From JANNMJ01 sp031397815 (GTDB taxonomy: Bacteria > Bacteroidota > Bacteroidia > Cytophagales > Hymenobacteraceae): DNA of 16,494 nucleotides. A model generated the notes under the pieces. The model was given only the letters and a program-made list of their open reading frames with translations. It did not search any database and was not told the DNA's origin. The stretch spans positions 1 to 16,494 of the forward strand of contig JANNMJ010000109.1 of assembly GCA_031397815.1 (NCBI GenBank), read 5' to 3'. The first letter of the stretch is position 1. Every line of letters begins with the position of its first letter. Shown here in pieces: positions 1 through 7,667 of the stretch. The translations under genes were made by a program, and so were the position numbers.

Positions 1-2
1 TT

Positions 3-119
3 GGGGGCTTCAAACGGTTTCGGATTTTGTCAGATCGGCTACGAATGCACAATCTGGCGCAGTATGATCGCCTGCTGGAAGTATGTGTGGGACTGCATAA
101 TTTTCAGCTAAGTCGCTGA
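3..119 (+). CDS. C-terminal end of a DDE-type insertion-sequence transposase (partial)
   Basis: The window opens inside a reading frame that runs from base 3 to a TGA at 117-119. It gives about 38 residues, beginning GGFKRFRILSDR and ending VCVGLHNFQLSR. This pattern (a basic FKRFRIL segment, then a spaced hydrophobic stretch ending in C-x-x-LHNF) is typical of the extreme C-terminus of IS5-like/DDE_Tnp_4 transposases. The catalytic DDE residues would lie upstream, outside the window, so whether the element is intact cannot be told. Its stop overlaps by 16 bases the 3' end of the convergent gene on the other strand, so the element end is very close and may have cut that gene. No terminal inverted repeat could be placed. 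Confidence 0.6.
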   Translation, partial: GGFKRFRILSDRLRMHNLAQYDRLLEVCVGLHNFQLSR

Positions 120-481
120 TAATCCATCACAACAAGTCTATTTATAAGCATTAGGTGAGCCACCTCTTTGTAGAGGCCACTGCTAAAGCTGTTTTCGTGT
201 TCAAAAGCTATCCGTAAGTCTCGAAACCAATACCATTCTTCTGGCAGATTTGGCACTTTGTCCTCGGCCTTGTAGAAAACGGCGTCAATGGAGTAGTAAT
301 CTCGAGTGTAACAAAGCAGGTCTAGCTTTTTGCTGACCTCGCTCAATAATGAATCTTCATCACCCTTTATGTAAGAGGTAAAAACTTTGGCTTGACGCCA
401 AATACTCAAAAGGTGGTCTTTTTTAGCATTTACTGCCTCAACCCAAGCATTGAAAAAGGTCGACGAACTGATGTTGTCCAT
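104..481 (-). CDS. Small restriction-endonuclease-like protein, probably 3'-truncated
   Basis: I predict a 125-residue protein of unknown specific role. The C-terminal half contains SIDAVFY followed about 30 residues later by DLRIAFEHEN, which resembles the D...ExE core of PD-(D/E)xK-type nuclease-like proteins (inference from motif only). The ATG at 481 is preferred over a TTG at 541 because the TTG lies inside a Bacteroidota-like promoter box (TATATTTG, 539-546). The protein ends with LINRLVVMDYQRLS, and its last codons overlap the end of a convergent transposase frame. Related proteins usually continue past this strand, so the 3' end was probably replaced by the insertion element. The gene is visibly more AT-rich than the metabolic genes to its right, consistent with accessory, acquired DNA. 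Confidence 0.5.
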   Translation of the reverse strand: MDNISSSTFFNAWVEAVNAKKDHLLSIWRQAKVFTSYIKGDEDSLLSEVSKKLDLLCYTRDYYSIDAVFYKAEDKVPNLPEEWYWFRDLRIAFEHENSFSSGLYKEVAHLMLINRLVVMDYQRLS

Positions 482-538
482 TGTTGAAAGATGATTTTTG
501 AAAAATTGACATGTGAGCAGTTGTCTGCTATCAGTTGG

Positions 539-546
539 CAAATATA
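539..546 (-). promoter_or_regulatory. Possible Bacteroidota -7 promoter box for the small nuclease-like gene
   Basis: Read on the minus strand this is TATATTTG, a full match to the TAnnTTTG -7 consensus known from Bacteroidota primary promoters. It would start transcription about 50 bases before the ATG at 481. I could not find a convincing upstream -33 TTTG at the expected distance, so the assignment is tentative. Confidence 0.3.
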
Positions 547-592
547 GACGAGTTTTTAATAAGTTGTTCCGATTCGTGCCGCATCTCAGTAC

Positions 593-1711
593 TCAACCTC
601 CCAACCGCGCCTGCTCCTTCTCCACCAACTCCCGCAACTCTTCCTCCGTCGGCAGATTAAGTTGATACTTGCTGACGAAAACCTGCTGCGAAAGCCCGCC
701 CGTGGCGTAGTGGACGAGGGCGTCATTCTTCTGGGCACAGAGAATGAGGCCGACGGGCGGGTTGTCGCCGTCGCTCATCTCGTGTTCGCGGTAATAATTG
801 AGGTAGACGTTCATCTGACCCGCATCGGCGTGGCTGAAGGTGCCGATTTTGAGATCGATCAGAACGTGGCACTTGAGAATTCGGTGGTAGAAAACCAGAT
901 CGACGAATAAGTGCTCGTTGTCGAAGGTGAGGCGTTTTTGGCGGGCTTCGAAACAAAAGCCGCGGCCCATTTCCATCAGGAATTTTTCGAGCTGACCCAC
1001 AATGGCCGTTTCCAGATCGCTTTCGCGGAAGGCGAGCTGGTCGGGCAGCTCCAGAAATTCGAGCACATACGGCTCGCGCAGGAGCTGAGCGGCCGCCAGC
1101 GGCTGTTCGCCGGTATGCGCGGCCAGTACAGCTACCTTGTCCTGCGATAGCCCCGTACGCTCGAAGAGTGACGTTTCCATCGCCCGTTTCAGGTCGCGCA
1201 CCGACCAATTGTTACTCACCACCTGCACTTCGTAAAAGGCGCGCTTCAGCGGCGTCTCGGCTTTCAGCAGCTCAATAAGATGCGAGAAGCTGAGGCGGCT
1301 CAGGAGCAATTCCGGGTTGACGCCGGGAAGGGTAGTTGAAGATTGGTCAGACACCGTCTGACCAATTCGGGCTGGCTCTTCAGGGAGTATGCCCATCACA
1401 GTCAAACGTTGCGATAGCACCGGTGCCAGTTGCGGGTAGGTATGGTAAAACTGGCGGCACAACTTGAGAACCGTTTGTGAGAAGCCGCTTACGTTGTTTC
1501 TGCTTAATGCTTCTGCTAACTTCTTGAGTAGTTGCTCGCCATACGCGGCCCGATCAGCGCCGTGCTGCTCGTATTCGGCGATGTAGTAACCGATCAGCCA
1601 GTTCCGGATCGTCAGCCAAGTATTGACCTGTTGCACAGCCGCGCGCTGGCTCTGATCGTGAATATGACCAATGCGTGCGGCCAGATCAGGTAGAGTAGAA
1701 AGACTTTTCAT
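593..1711 (-). CDS. YhcG-family PD-(D/E)xK nuclease (DUF1016 N-terminal domain)
   Basis: This 372-residue protein has the two-domain layout of the YhcG/DUF1016 family. An N-terminal helical domain begins MKSLSTLPDLAARIG and includes WLTIRNWLIGYYIAEYEQ. A C-terminal PD-(D/E)xK nuclease-like domain carries D271 (FVDLVFYH) and D286-L-K288 (LIDLKIG), the expected metal-binding D and (D/E)xK residues. The family is widespread and mobile. It is linked to DNA cleavage or repair and often found near restriction or toxin genes, but its precise role is unsettled. The frame stays open upstream to 2194, but that part is antisense to puuD, so the ATG at 1711 is chosen; its length fits the family. It is transcribed away from puuD, with 144 bases between their starts, and is more GC-rich than the gene to its left. 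Confidence 0.88.
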   Translation of the reverse strand: MKSLSTLPDLAARIGHIHDQSQRAAVQQVNTWLTIRNWLIGYYIAEYEQHGADRAAYGEQLLKKLAEALSRNNVSGFSQTVLKLCRQFYHTYPQLAPVLSQRLTVMGILPEEPARIGQTVSDQSSTTLPGVNPELLLSRLSFSHLIELLKAETPLKRAFYEVQVVSNNWSVRDLKRAMETSLFERTGLSQDKVAVLAAHTGEQPLAAAQLLREPYVLEFLELPDQLAFRESDLETAIVGQLEKFLMEMGRGFCFEARQKRLTFDNEHLFVDLVFYHRILKCHVLIDLKIGTFSHADAGQMNVYLNYYREHEMSDGDNPPVGLILCAQKNDALVHYATGGLSQQVFVSKYQLNLPTEEELRELVEKEQARLGG

Positions 1712-1855
1712 TTGGCGAAGGTATATAACAGTCACTCTTCGATAGCTTTGAGGTAGTCGCCCTGTTTCCACCGCTGCGCCCGCCTCGTTACTTTTACCTC
1801 CCTTCTCCACTTTTTCGGCTGACCCGGCCGCCCTCGTCCCTCGTTCGCTCGCCGC

Positions 1856-3265
1856 ATGATTCACACCCTTACCCTGATTGTCCCGCCGCTGGTTTTGCTG
1901 CTGCTGTTGGTCGTCATACTGGCGCTCAAGCATTACGCCCGCACCGACCCCGACGGCGCCCCCCTCGGCGAGAGCGGGCTGACGGTGGAAGGTTTTTCCT
2001 ACGCGCTCATCGTGCTGGCGGTGGTGTACGTGCTGGGGGTGGGGTATTTCTTGGTGCGCGGCACCCCGTGGGAAGCGCATATGCTCGAATGGCTCAACAT
2101 CGTGGTGCGCCTGATGCACATCACCTTCGGCATTGCCTGGATTGGGGCTTCGTTTTACTTCGTCTTCCTCGAAAATGCCCTCAACCGCACGCACGAGGTG
2201 CGCGACGAGCTAGCGGGGAATCTTTGGGCCGTCCACGGCGGCGGGTTTTATTATCTGGAGAAGTATAAAGTCGCGCCGAAGGTGATTCCGCGGGAGCTGC
2301 ATTGGTTCAAGTACGAAGCGTATTTCACGTGGCTTACGGGCTTCTCGCTGCTCGTGGTGGTGTATTATTTCAACGCCTCCGGAATGCTCATCGACCCGCA
2401 GGTGATGCCGCTGAGCACCACGGCCGCCGTGAGTATCGGGGTGGGGTCGTTCGCCGTCGCGTGGGTCATTTACGACCAGCTTTGCAAGACGCCGCTCATC
2501 CGTCATCAGGCGTGGTTTGGGTTGCTGGGACTGCTGATTCTGAGCGCGTTTGCGTGGGGGTATTGCCAAGTATTCAGTGCCCGCGCCGCGTACCTGCATT
2601 TCGGCGCGATGATCGGGACGCTGATGGTTGGGAACGTATTTTTCGTCATCATTCCGGGGCAGAAAGCGATGGTGAAAGCGGCGCTTGAAGGCCGCCCCGT
2701 AGACCCCGCGTACGGCAAGAAATCACTCGCCCGCTCGCTCCACAACAACTATTTCACGCTGCCAGTCCTGTTCGTGATGGTGAGCAATCACTTCCCGAGC
2801 ACCTTCGGCCACGCCCATCCGTGGGCCATTTTGTTGGCCATTACCATCGGCACGGCAGGAGTGAAACACTGGCTGAACCTGCGCGAGAAGAAGCAGGAAA
2901 GCGGCTGGGTGCTGCCGCTCTCGGCGGCGGTACTTCTCGGCGTAGCGTTCATCACGGCCCCGAAGGCTGATGCTGGTGCGGCCAATCTCGCCAACGCCAA
3001 GCCGGTGCATATCGAGCAGGTCGTGGCCGTTGTGCAGGCCCGCTGCGTCCAGTGTCACTCCTCTAACCCAACCGATGACGTGTTCAAAACCGCCCCCAAC
3101 GGCGTCAAATACGACACTCCGCAGGATATCATTCGTCTCAAAGACAAGATTCTCCAGCGTGTCGTCATCACGAAGACGATGCCGCAGAACAACAAAACCC
3201 ACATCACGCAGGAAGAGCGCGATTTAATTGGGGCTTGGATTGCGCAGGGCGCGAAGGGGGAGTAG
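1856..3265 (+). CDS. puuD: Urate hydroxylase PuuD, membrane protein with C-terminal cytochrome c domain
   Basis: This 469-residue integral membrane protein matches the PuuD (DUF989) family, which oxidises urate to 5-hydroxyisourate in purine catabolism and passes electrons to its own cytochrome domain. The first ~370 residues hold about eight hydrophobic segments and conserved family blocks such as MHITFGIAWIGASFYFVFLE, HGGGFYYLEKY and HNNYFTLPVLFVMVSNHFP. After a short linker a class I cytochrome c domain follows, with heme-binding C397-V-Q-C400-H401 and a likely distal axial Met442 in TKTMPQNN. Length and domain order are those of complete family members. The gene stands alone on its strand. 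The xanthine dehydrogenase genes that make its substrate lie about 4.4 kb downstream. The following ureide enzymes (5-hydroxyisourate hydrolase, OHCU decarboxylase) are absent here. Confidence 0.93.
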   Translation: MIHTLTLIVPPLVLLLLLVVILALKHYARTDPDGAPLGESGLTVEGFSYALIVLAVVYVLGVGYFLVRGTPWEAHMLEWLNIVVRLMHITFGIAWIGASFYFVFLENALNRTHEVRDELAGNLWAVHGGGFYYLEKYKVAPKVIPRELHWFKYEAYFTWLTGFSLLVVVYYFNASGMLIDPQVMPLSTTAAVSIGVGSFAVAWVIYDQLCKTPLIRHQAWFGLLGLLILSAFAWGYCQVFSARAAYLHFGAMIGTLMVGNVFFVIIPGQKAMVKAALEGRPVDPAYGKKSLARSLHNNYFTLPVLFVMVSNHFPSTFGHAHPWAILLAITIGTAGVKHWLNLREKKQESGWVLPLSAAVLLGVAFITAPKADAGAANLANAKPVHIEQVVAVVQARCVQCHSSNPTDDVFKTAPNGVKYDTPQDIIRLKDKILQRVVITKTMPQNNKTHITQEERDLIGAWIAQGAKGE

Positions 3266-3292
3266 AACTGGATTCACTCGTGCGATGATCTT

Positions 3293-3889
3293 ATGAAAAT
3301 CAATTGGTTCATTTGTTTAATAACTGTTTGCTCTTGTGTAGCACTGAAATCAGCTGCACAGCAACAGAGTCCAAAAGTGATAGGCGTCGCGATCGTTGAC
3401 GGTGAAAATCAAATTGATTGCAAAACGATGCTGTCAGATGAGGGCCTTCCGCGCCTGATTCCGCTGCTTGAAAGCCAGCAAATGAAACCCATCGGGAGTA
3501 AGGACGCGCTTCCACCACTCTTTATAACATTCATCAACTCGCTTTTCAATAGTCCCTATAAATTCGCTGATTGCGAATAAGAATGGGAAGTCGAGTGTAT
3601 CTCTTTTGGAGGCGCGAGGGAGTTATTCGTTTACGCTGGATTATCAGAAAGCCTGTTTGCTCTTTCCTTTCAAACATCTGACATGGGTTACTCCGTCAAT
3701 CACGTGTATTTGATTCGTTATGCTGGAGATACTATACTGGAGCTTTGGAGCGGAACGAAATATACTGATGGGGGGGAGTGGCGTATAGCAGAGTTAAACA
3801 CCCAAGCGCGTCTTCTTGCTTGGCTCAACCGACATAAAAACCAGTCGAGAGCATTGCATTGTTATAGTTACTATGGTTGCGATTATTAA
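3293..3889 (+). pseudogene. Secreted protein gene interrupted by one in-frame stop
   Basis: A frame starting with ATG at 3293 encodes a clear signal peptide (MKINWFICLITVCSCVALKSAA) and runs to a TAA at 3578-3580. Ignoring that single TAA, the same frame continues without a stop, through EWEVECISFGGARELFVYAG and a part with VYLIRYAGDTILELWSG, to a TAA at 3887-3889. The total is about 198 codons. The absence of any other stop over about 300 further bases and the ordinary protein-like composition on both sides argue for one gene with a nonsense mutation, not two genes. I do not recognise the family. It is AT-richer than its neighbours and begins 27 bases after the puuD stop. A sequencing error or stop-codon read-through could mimic a pseudogene. 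Confidence 0.55.
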
Positions 3890-3941
3890 CCTTGCTCGTT
3901 TCCCTCAATACGCAATGACGTGTAAGCAAAAAAAGAGCTGG

Positions 3942-4547
3942 TTACTCCGCCCACACATCCTCCCACTCCAGCACCATCTCCGGCAGGGTGTGGCTGGGCA
4001 CGGGGCCGGGCGTCGCATAATCGCCGACGGTGCGATAGCGGCCGGTAGTGGCGTCTAGAACGAAGACAGAAATGTTGCGATCCATCGGTGCCACAATCCA
4101 GTATTCGCCGACGCCGCTTTCTTCATAGAGGTCGAATTTGTCGTGCATATCCCGTGCGGCGGTGCCGGGCGAGAGGATTTCAATGACCCAATTCGGCGCG
4201 CCAAGGCAGCCACGGTCGTCGAGCTTGGTACGGTCGCAGATGACGCACAGGTCGGGCTGCACAACGGTCGTAATGGCCTCATCGGCCCCGTTGGCGCCGT
4301 GGGTTGTCAGCCTGACATCAAAAGGCGCAGCGTATACCTGACAGGGTTGACGCCGTAGGTGGTCGCGCAGTAAAAAATGCAGATTACTGGAATACAGCTG
4401 ATGTAGGCGAGTCAGCGCCGGACTCATTCGGCGTACCAGCTTGCCGCGTAATAGCTCTACCCATTCGCCTAACTGCCACGTCAGGTAATCGGCATAGGTA
4501 TAGGTTTTCGACGGGTCAAGCTCGGAAACAGAGCGGATAGGTGCCAT
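3942..4547 (-). CDS. Uma2-family (DUF820) restriction-endonuclease-like protein
   Basis: This 201-residue protein carries the standard Uma2 pattern: YTYADYLTW near the start, WVELLRGKLVRRMSPA (residues 29-44), VQPDLCVICD with Asp99, PNWVIEILSPGTAARD with Glu123, and the C-terminal KFDLYEESGVGEYWIVAP. The Asp99 and Glu123 pair are the PD-(D/E)xK-fold metal-binding positions. Uma2 proteins are abundant in Cyanobacteria and Bacteroidota, frequently mobile, and have no firmly established cellular role. The ATG at 4547 is the first good start, and the length is normal. It is divergent from the Lgt-like gene, with 71 bases between the two starts, so the two must share a short promoter region. Confidence 0.9.
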   Translation of the reverse strand: MAPIRSVSELDPSKTYTYADYLTWQLGEWVELLRGKLVRRMSPALTRLHQLYSSNLHFLLRDHLRRQPCQVYAAPFDVRLTTHGANGADEAITTVVQPDLCVICDRTKLDDRGCLGAPNWVIEILSPGTAARDMHDKFDLYEESGVGEYWIVAPMDRNISVFVLDATTGRYRTVGDYATPGPVPSHTLPEMVLEWEDVWAE

Positions 4548-4618
4548 ACCTCAAAGGTAAAAATGAAATCGGTCGGTTCAGTTCTGGTAGATTACCGCCC
4601 GCAAAGCCAACTTGCCGA

Positions 4619-5371
4619 ATGACTTTCCCCGTCCGCCTCGCCCTTGGGCCTGTCATTGTACCGTTGCATCTGCTGTGCGAAATACTGGCGTATTCTATCG
4701 GCTACCGCATCTACCAGCGGCTGCGCGCCCGCACCCAAGATCGCATCAGCGACGAGCATCGGCTGTGGATTTTCGTTGGCGCGGCGGTTGGCGCGCTCTT
4801 GGGCTCGCGGGTGCTCGGGCTGCTCGAACACCCTACTGAGCTGCTGCACCCGCCCGGCGGCTGGACGTATTATTTCACCAATAAAACCATTCTGGGTGGC
4901 CTGTTGGGCGGACTGATAGGAGTGGAGCTGACGAAAAAACGCCTCGGCGTCACCGCTTCGAGCGGCGATTTGATGGTCTATCCGCTAATTACCGGGATGA
5001 CCATCGGGCGTATCGGCTGCTTTTTGAGCGGGCTGGAAGACGGCACCTTTGGCACGCCCACCACCCTCCCGTGGGGCATTAATTTCGGCGACGGCATCGC
5101 CCGGCACCCCACCAATCTCTACGAAATCGGCTGGTTGCTGCTTACCGGCCTCGGGCTTTGGCTGCTCGAAAAAACCCGTCCGTTGGCCGATGGCGTGCGT
5201 TTTCAGCTCTTTATGGTGAGTTACTGCATATTCAGGCTGCTCGTGGAGTTTGTAAAGCCCGCGCTGCCGTGGCCCGCGTGGCTGACGCCTATTCAGTGGG
5301 CGGCAGTGGCGGGGTTGGTATATTACGGGTGGGTTTGGGCGCGGCGGAATCGACTGCGCGCTTCTCTGTGA
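4619..5371 (+). CDS. Lgt-like (prolipoprotein diacylglyceryl transferase family) membrane protein with altered signature
   Basis: A 250-residue multi-pass membrane protein with the Lgt fold pattern. Recognisable are G130-R-I-G-C-F (the Lgt GRxGNF signature, with Arg131 equivalent to E. coli Arg143), R162-H-P-x-x-L-Y-E169, and Y202-x-x-x-R206-x-x-x-E210 (equivalent to Tyr235 and Arg239). Two features depart from true Lgt. The His of the HGG motif (E. coli His103) is Leu92 (TILGGLLGG), and the signature Asn residues are Cys134 and Ser137. True Lgt moves diacylglyceryl from phosphatidylglycerol to lipoprotein cysteines. This protein may bind the same lipid but act on another acceptor (inference). 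The start is the ATG at 4619; the open frame upstream overlaps the divergent Uma2 gene and lacks family similarity. A radical SAM gene follows after 110 bases. Confidence 0.8.
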   Translation: MTFPVRLALGPVIVPLHLLCEILAYSIGYRIYQRLRARTQDRISDEHRLWIFVGAAVGALLGSRVLGLLEHPTELLHPPGGWTYYFTNKTILGGLLGGLIGVELTKKRLGVTASSGDLMVYPLITGMTIGRIGCFLSGLEDGTFGTPTTLPWGINFGDGIARHPTNLYEIGWLLLTGLGLWLLEKTRPLADGVRFQLFMVSYCIFRLLVEFVKPALPWPAWLTPIQWAAVAGLVYYGWVWARRNRLRASL

Positions 5372-5481
5372 AATTTCTGTCGAGCGGAAGCCGTATTTTG
5401 CTCTGAAATAAACGGGCAATTGCTCCTGAATCAGGCGAATTAGCACATTCCCACATCAATTCAAATCCCCAAATCAGACCA

Positions 5482-6882
5482 ATGCCCACTCGCCCTTATA
5501 CCTACTACGATTTTACCCTCAGCCTCTGCCCCGAATGCCTGCGGCGTGTAGAAGCTAAAATCGTTTTTGAGGACGAAAAAGTCTATATGCTCAAGCGTTG
5601 CCCCGAGCACGGGCGGCAACGCGTCCTCATCGCCACCGATGTGGAATATTATAAGAGCATCCGCAACTACGTGAAGCCCAGCGAGACGCCGCTCCGCTTC
5701 AACACCGCCACGCATTACGGCTGCCCGTATGATTGCGGCCTCTGCACCGACCACGAGCAGCATTCCTGCCTGACCGTCATCGAGATAACCGACCGCTGCA
5801 ACCTCACCTGCCCGACGTGCTACGCCGAATCGAGCCCGACGCACGGCCGTCACCGGACATTCGAAGAGGTCGAGGCGATGGTGGATTTAGTGGTGCGCAA
5901 CGAGGGCGAACCCGACGTCGTGCAGATTAGCGGTGGTGAGCCGACGCTGCATCCGCAGTTCTGGGAGATTCTGGATATGTGCAAGCGCAAGCCCATCAAA
6001 CACTTGATGGTCAACACGAACGGGGTGCGTATTGCGAATGATCGCGGGTTCGTCGAGCGCCTTGCTACTTACGAGGGGGCGTTTGAAGTGTACCTCCAGT
6101 TCGATTCTTTCCGGAAGGAAGTGCTGGAACAGATGCGCGGGCGCGACCTCCGCGACGTTCGGCTCAAAGCCCTCGAACACCTCAACGCGCTCAACCTGAG
6201 CACGACGCTCGTGGTGACGCTCCAAAAAGGATTAAATGATGATGAAGTCGGCGAAATAATTGATTTTGCGCTGAAGCAGCGGTGCGTGCGCGGTGTCACG
6301 TTCCAACCGACCCAAGCCGCCGGACGAATGGCGAATTTCAATCCCGAAACCGACCATTTTTCCCTCACCGAAGCCCGGCAGGCCATCCTCGACCAAAGCA
6401 CTGTTTTCACCGCCGCCGACCTGCTCCCCGTCCCCTGCAACCCCGATGCGCTGGTGATGGGCTACGCGCTCAAAATCGACGGCGAAGTCTTCCCGCTAAC
6501 GCGCTACATCGACCCTTCGGACCTTCTCAAAAATACCGGCAACACCATTGTCTATGAGCGCGATGCGCAGCTGCGGCAACATATGCTCCGCCTCTTCAGC
6601 ACCGCCAACACCGTCGATACCATCACACCGGAGCTGAACCAGCTTCTCTGCTGCATTCCGCTGATTAAAGCGCCCAATCTGAAGTACGAAAACCTCTTCC
6701 GCATCGTCATTCTCCAGTTCATGGATGCGTGGAATTTCGACGTGCGGGCGGTGAAGAAGTCCTGCGTTCACATCGTATCGAAAGACCTGAAAATCATTCC
6801 GTTCGAGACGATGAATATTTTCTACCGCGACCAGCAAAAACAAGAGCAGTTGGAAGTGCTGCGGGACATTCCTTTTCTATAA
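5482..6882 (+). CDS. Radical SAM protein of the COG1964 / tetraether-synthase-like family
   Basis: This 466-residue protein has four metal-site regions. An N-terminal rubredoxin-like pair is C16-P-E-C19 with C40-P-E-H43. An auxiliary cluster motif C81-x3-C85-x2-C88 is followed by C96. The radical SAM C106-x3-C110-x2-C113 motif in CNLTCPTCYAES is backed by the SAM-binding GGEPT at 150-154. Further cysteines are at 319, 390-391 and 428, the last in VKKSCVHIV before IIPFETMN, a family block. This arrangement matches COG1964, whose characterised archaeal member Tes joins lipid tails by carbon-carbon bonds. Bacterial members are largely unassigned, so the substrate here is unknown. The preceding Lgt-like gene and following small membrane protein suggest work on a lipid. 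The start ATG at 5482 gives a full N-terminus. Confidence 0.85.
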   Translation: MPTRPYTYYDFTLSLCPECLRRVEAKIVFEDEKVYMLKRCPEHGRQRVLIATDVEYYKSIRNYVKPSETPLRFNTATHYGCPYDCGLCTDHEQHSCLTVIEITDRCNLTCPTCYAESSPTHGRHRTFEEVEAMVDLVVRNEGEPDVVQISGGEPTLHPQFWEILDMCKRKPIKHLMVNTNGVRIANDRGFVERLATYEGAFEVYLQFDSFRKEVLEQMRGRDLRDVRLKALEHLNALNLSTTLVVTLQKGLNDDEVGEIIDFALKQRCVRGVTFQPTQAAGRMANFNPETDHFSLTEARQAILDQSTVFTAADLLPVPCNPDALVMGYALKIDGEVFPLTRYIDPSDLLKNTGNTIVYERDAQLRQHMLRLFSTANTVDTITPELNQLLCCIPLIKAPNLKYENLFRIVILQFMDAWNFDVRAVKKSCVHIVSKDLKIIPFETMNIFYRDQQKQEQLEVLRDIPFL

Positions 6883-6931
6883 CGTGCGGCGAAGTGCGAG
6901 TTGCGCAGTAGCCAATTCCTTCTGATAACAA

Positions 6932-7228
6932 ATGAGCGATTCTCCAAGCTCGCCCACGATGCGCGTCGTCCGCAACAATCTTGTTGGTTTGCTGATTGCG
7001 GGCGTTTTGGCTGCCTCGCTGGCACCGTTTACCGACGGCAATACCGTCGTGCTATTCGGTATCGGGTTCCTGATTCAAGCCGGCATTAATGTGCTGGTGG
7101 CCGTTATTCAAGGACTTCAGGGGAAAGCCGTGCTGGGTTACGTCCTGAGCGCCGTGCTGGTTGTGATGATCGGGTTTGGCGCTTGTTCGGGGATGCTGGC
7201 GTTGAATCTCTTAAAGCTTAATCTGTAA
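6932..7228 (+). CDS. Small integral membrane protein, unknown function
   Basis: This 98-residue protein has about three hydrophobic segments (roughly residues 13-31, 38-61 and 66-94). They are separated by short polar loops (FTDGNT and QGLQGK) and preceded by a Ser/Pro-rich cytoplasmic-type N-terminus. No catalytic motif is visible and I do not recognise a named family. It lies 49 bases after the radical SAM gene on the same strand, and its TAA is immediately followed by the ATG of the next gene. It is therefore very probably cotranscribed with both. Its position makes it a candidate membrane partner of the Lgt-like/radical SAM pair, but this rests on location only. Confidence 0.72.
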   Translation: MSDSPSSPTMRVVRNNLVGLLIAGVLAASLAPFTDGNTVVLFGIGFLIQAGINVLVAVIQGLQGKAVLGYVLSAVLVVMIGFGACSGMLALNLLKLNL

Positions 7229-7600
7229 ATGCCTTACTCTTACCTTCGAGTACAAGGTTCCAAAGTCAAGGTGCGCCGTTTTCTGCGGCACAGTAAGCTG
7301 CTCGCGCATCCGTATAAGTCGGGTGATGGCTTCAATGTGATGCTTTCGAGCTACGACGGGAAATCGCTGCCTACCCGCATTCGGCTTGTTGCCAAGTTTT
7401 TGCGGGAGAATCGGGCGGAGATGTTGCAGCTGAAAGCCCTAGGTTTTCACGCGCCCCTCGTCGATTTTGGCCTCTGGGATGATACGCCGCCCGGCCATAT
7501 GTGGCCGATGTATCGCGTAACCACCCCGTTCATTCAGCTACTCGCCGAGTTCGGGTTCGAATTGGAGCTGTCGTTTTACGGCCGCAGAGATGACGACTAG
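7229..7600 (+). CDS. Hypothetical protein, unknown function
   Basis: A 123-residue soluble protein whose ATG directly abuts the stop codon of the upstream membrane protein gene, a spacing that suggests translational coupling. It is basic at the N-terminus (VKVRRFLRHSKLL) and acidic at the C-terminus (YGRRDDD). A central Trp/Pro segment (WDDTPPGHMWPMY) precedes a final LLAEFGFELELSFYG strand. That last block faintly resembles the end of DUF4279-type proteins, but the match is too weak to assign. It ends 67 bases before the convergent xdhB end. Confidence 0.65.
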   Translation: MPYSYLRVQGSKVKVRRFLRHSKLLAHPYKSGDGFNVMLSSYDGKSLPTRIRLVAKFLRENRAEMLQLKALGFHAPLVDFGLWDDTPPGHMWPMYRVTTPFIQLLAEFGFELELSFYGRRDDD

Positions 7601-7667
7601 TCTTGGTTGGAAGCCAGTCGGCAGCGACGTCTTGCTAAGAAATCAGCGGATGAGGAGGACTTCTAAC

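Noticed and set aside
1712..2194. N-terminal extension of the YhcG gene up to 2194
   Set aside because: It is antisense to puuD, is low-complexity (Gln/Gly/Arg-rich), and the YhcG domain starts naturally at the ATG at 1711.
4541..4618. Longer start for the Lgt-like gene
   Set aside because: It overlaps the start of the divergent Uma2 gene and the extra residues do not resemble an Lgt N-terminus, whereas MTFPVRLALGPV leads directly into the first membrane segment.
7601..7667. Possible terminator between the unknown gene and xdhB
   Set aside because: I found no convincing stem with a T-run in this short convergent gap.
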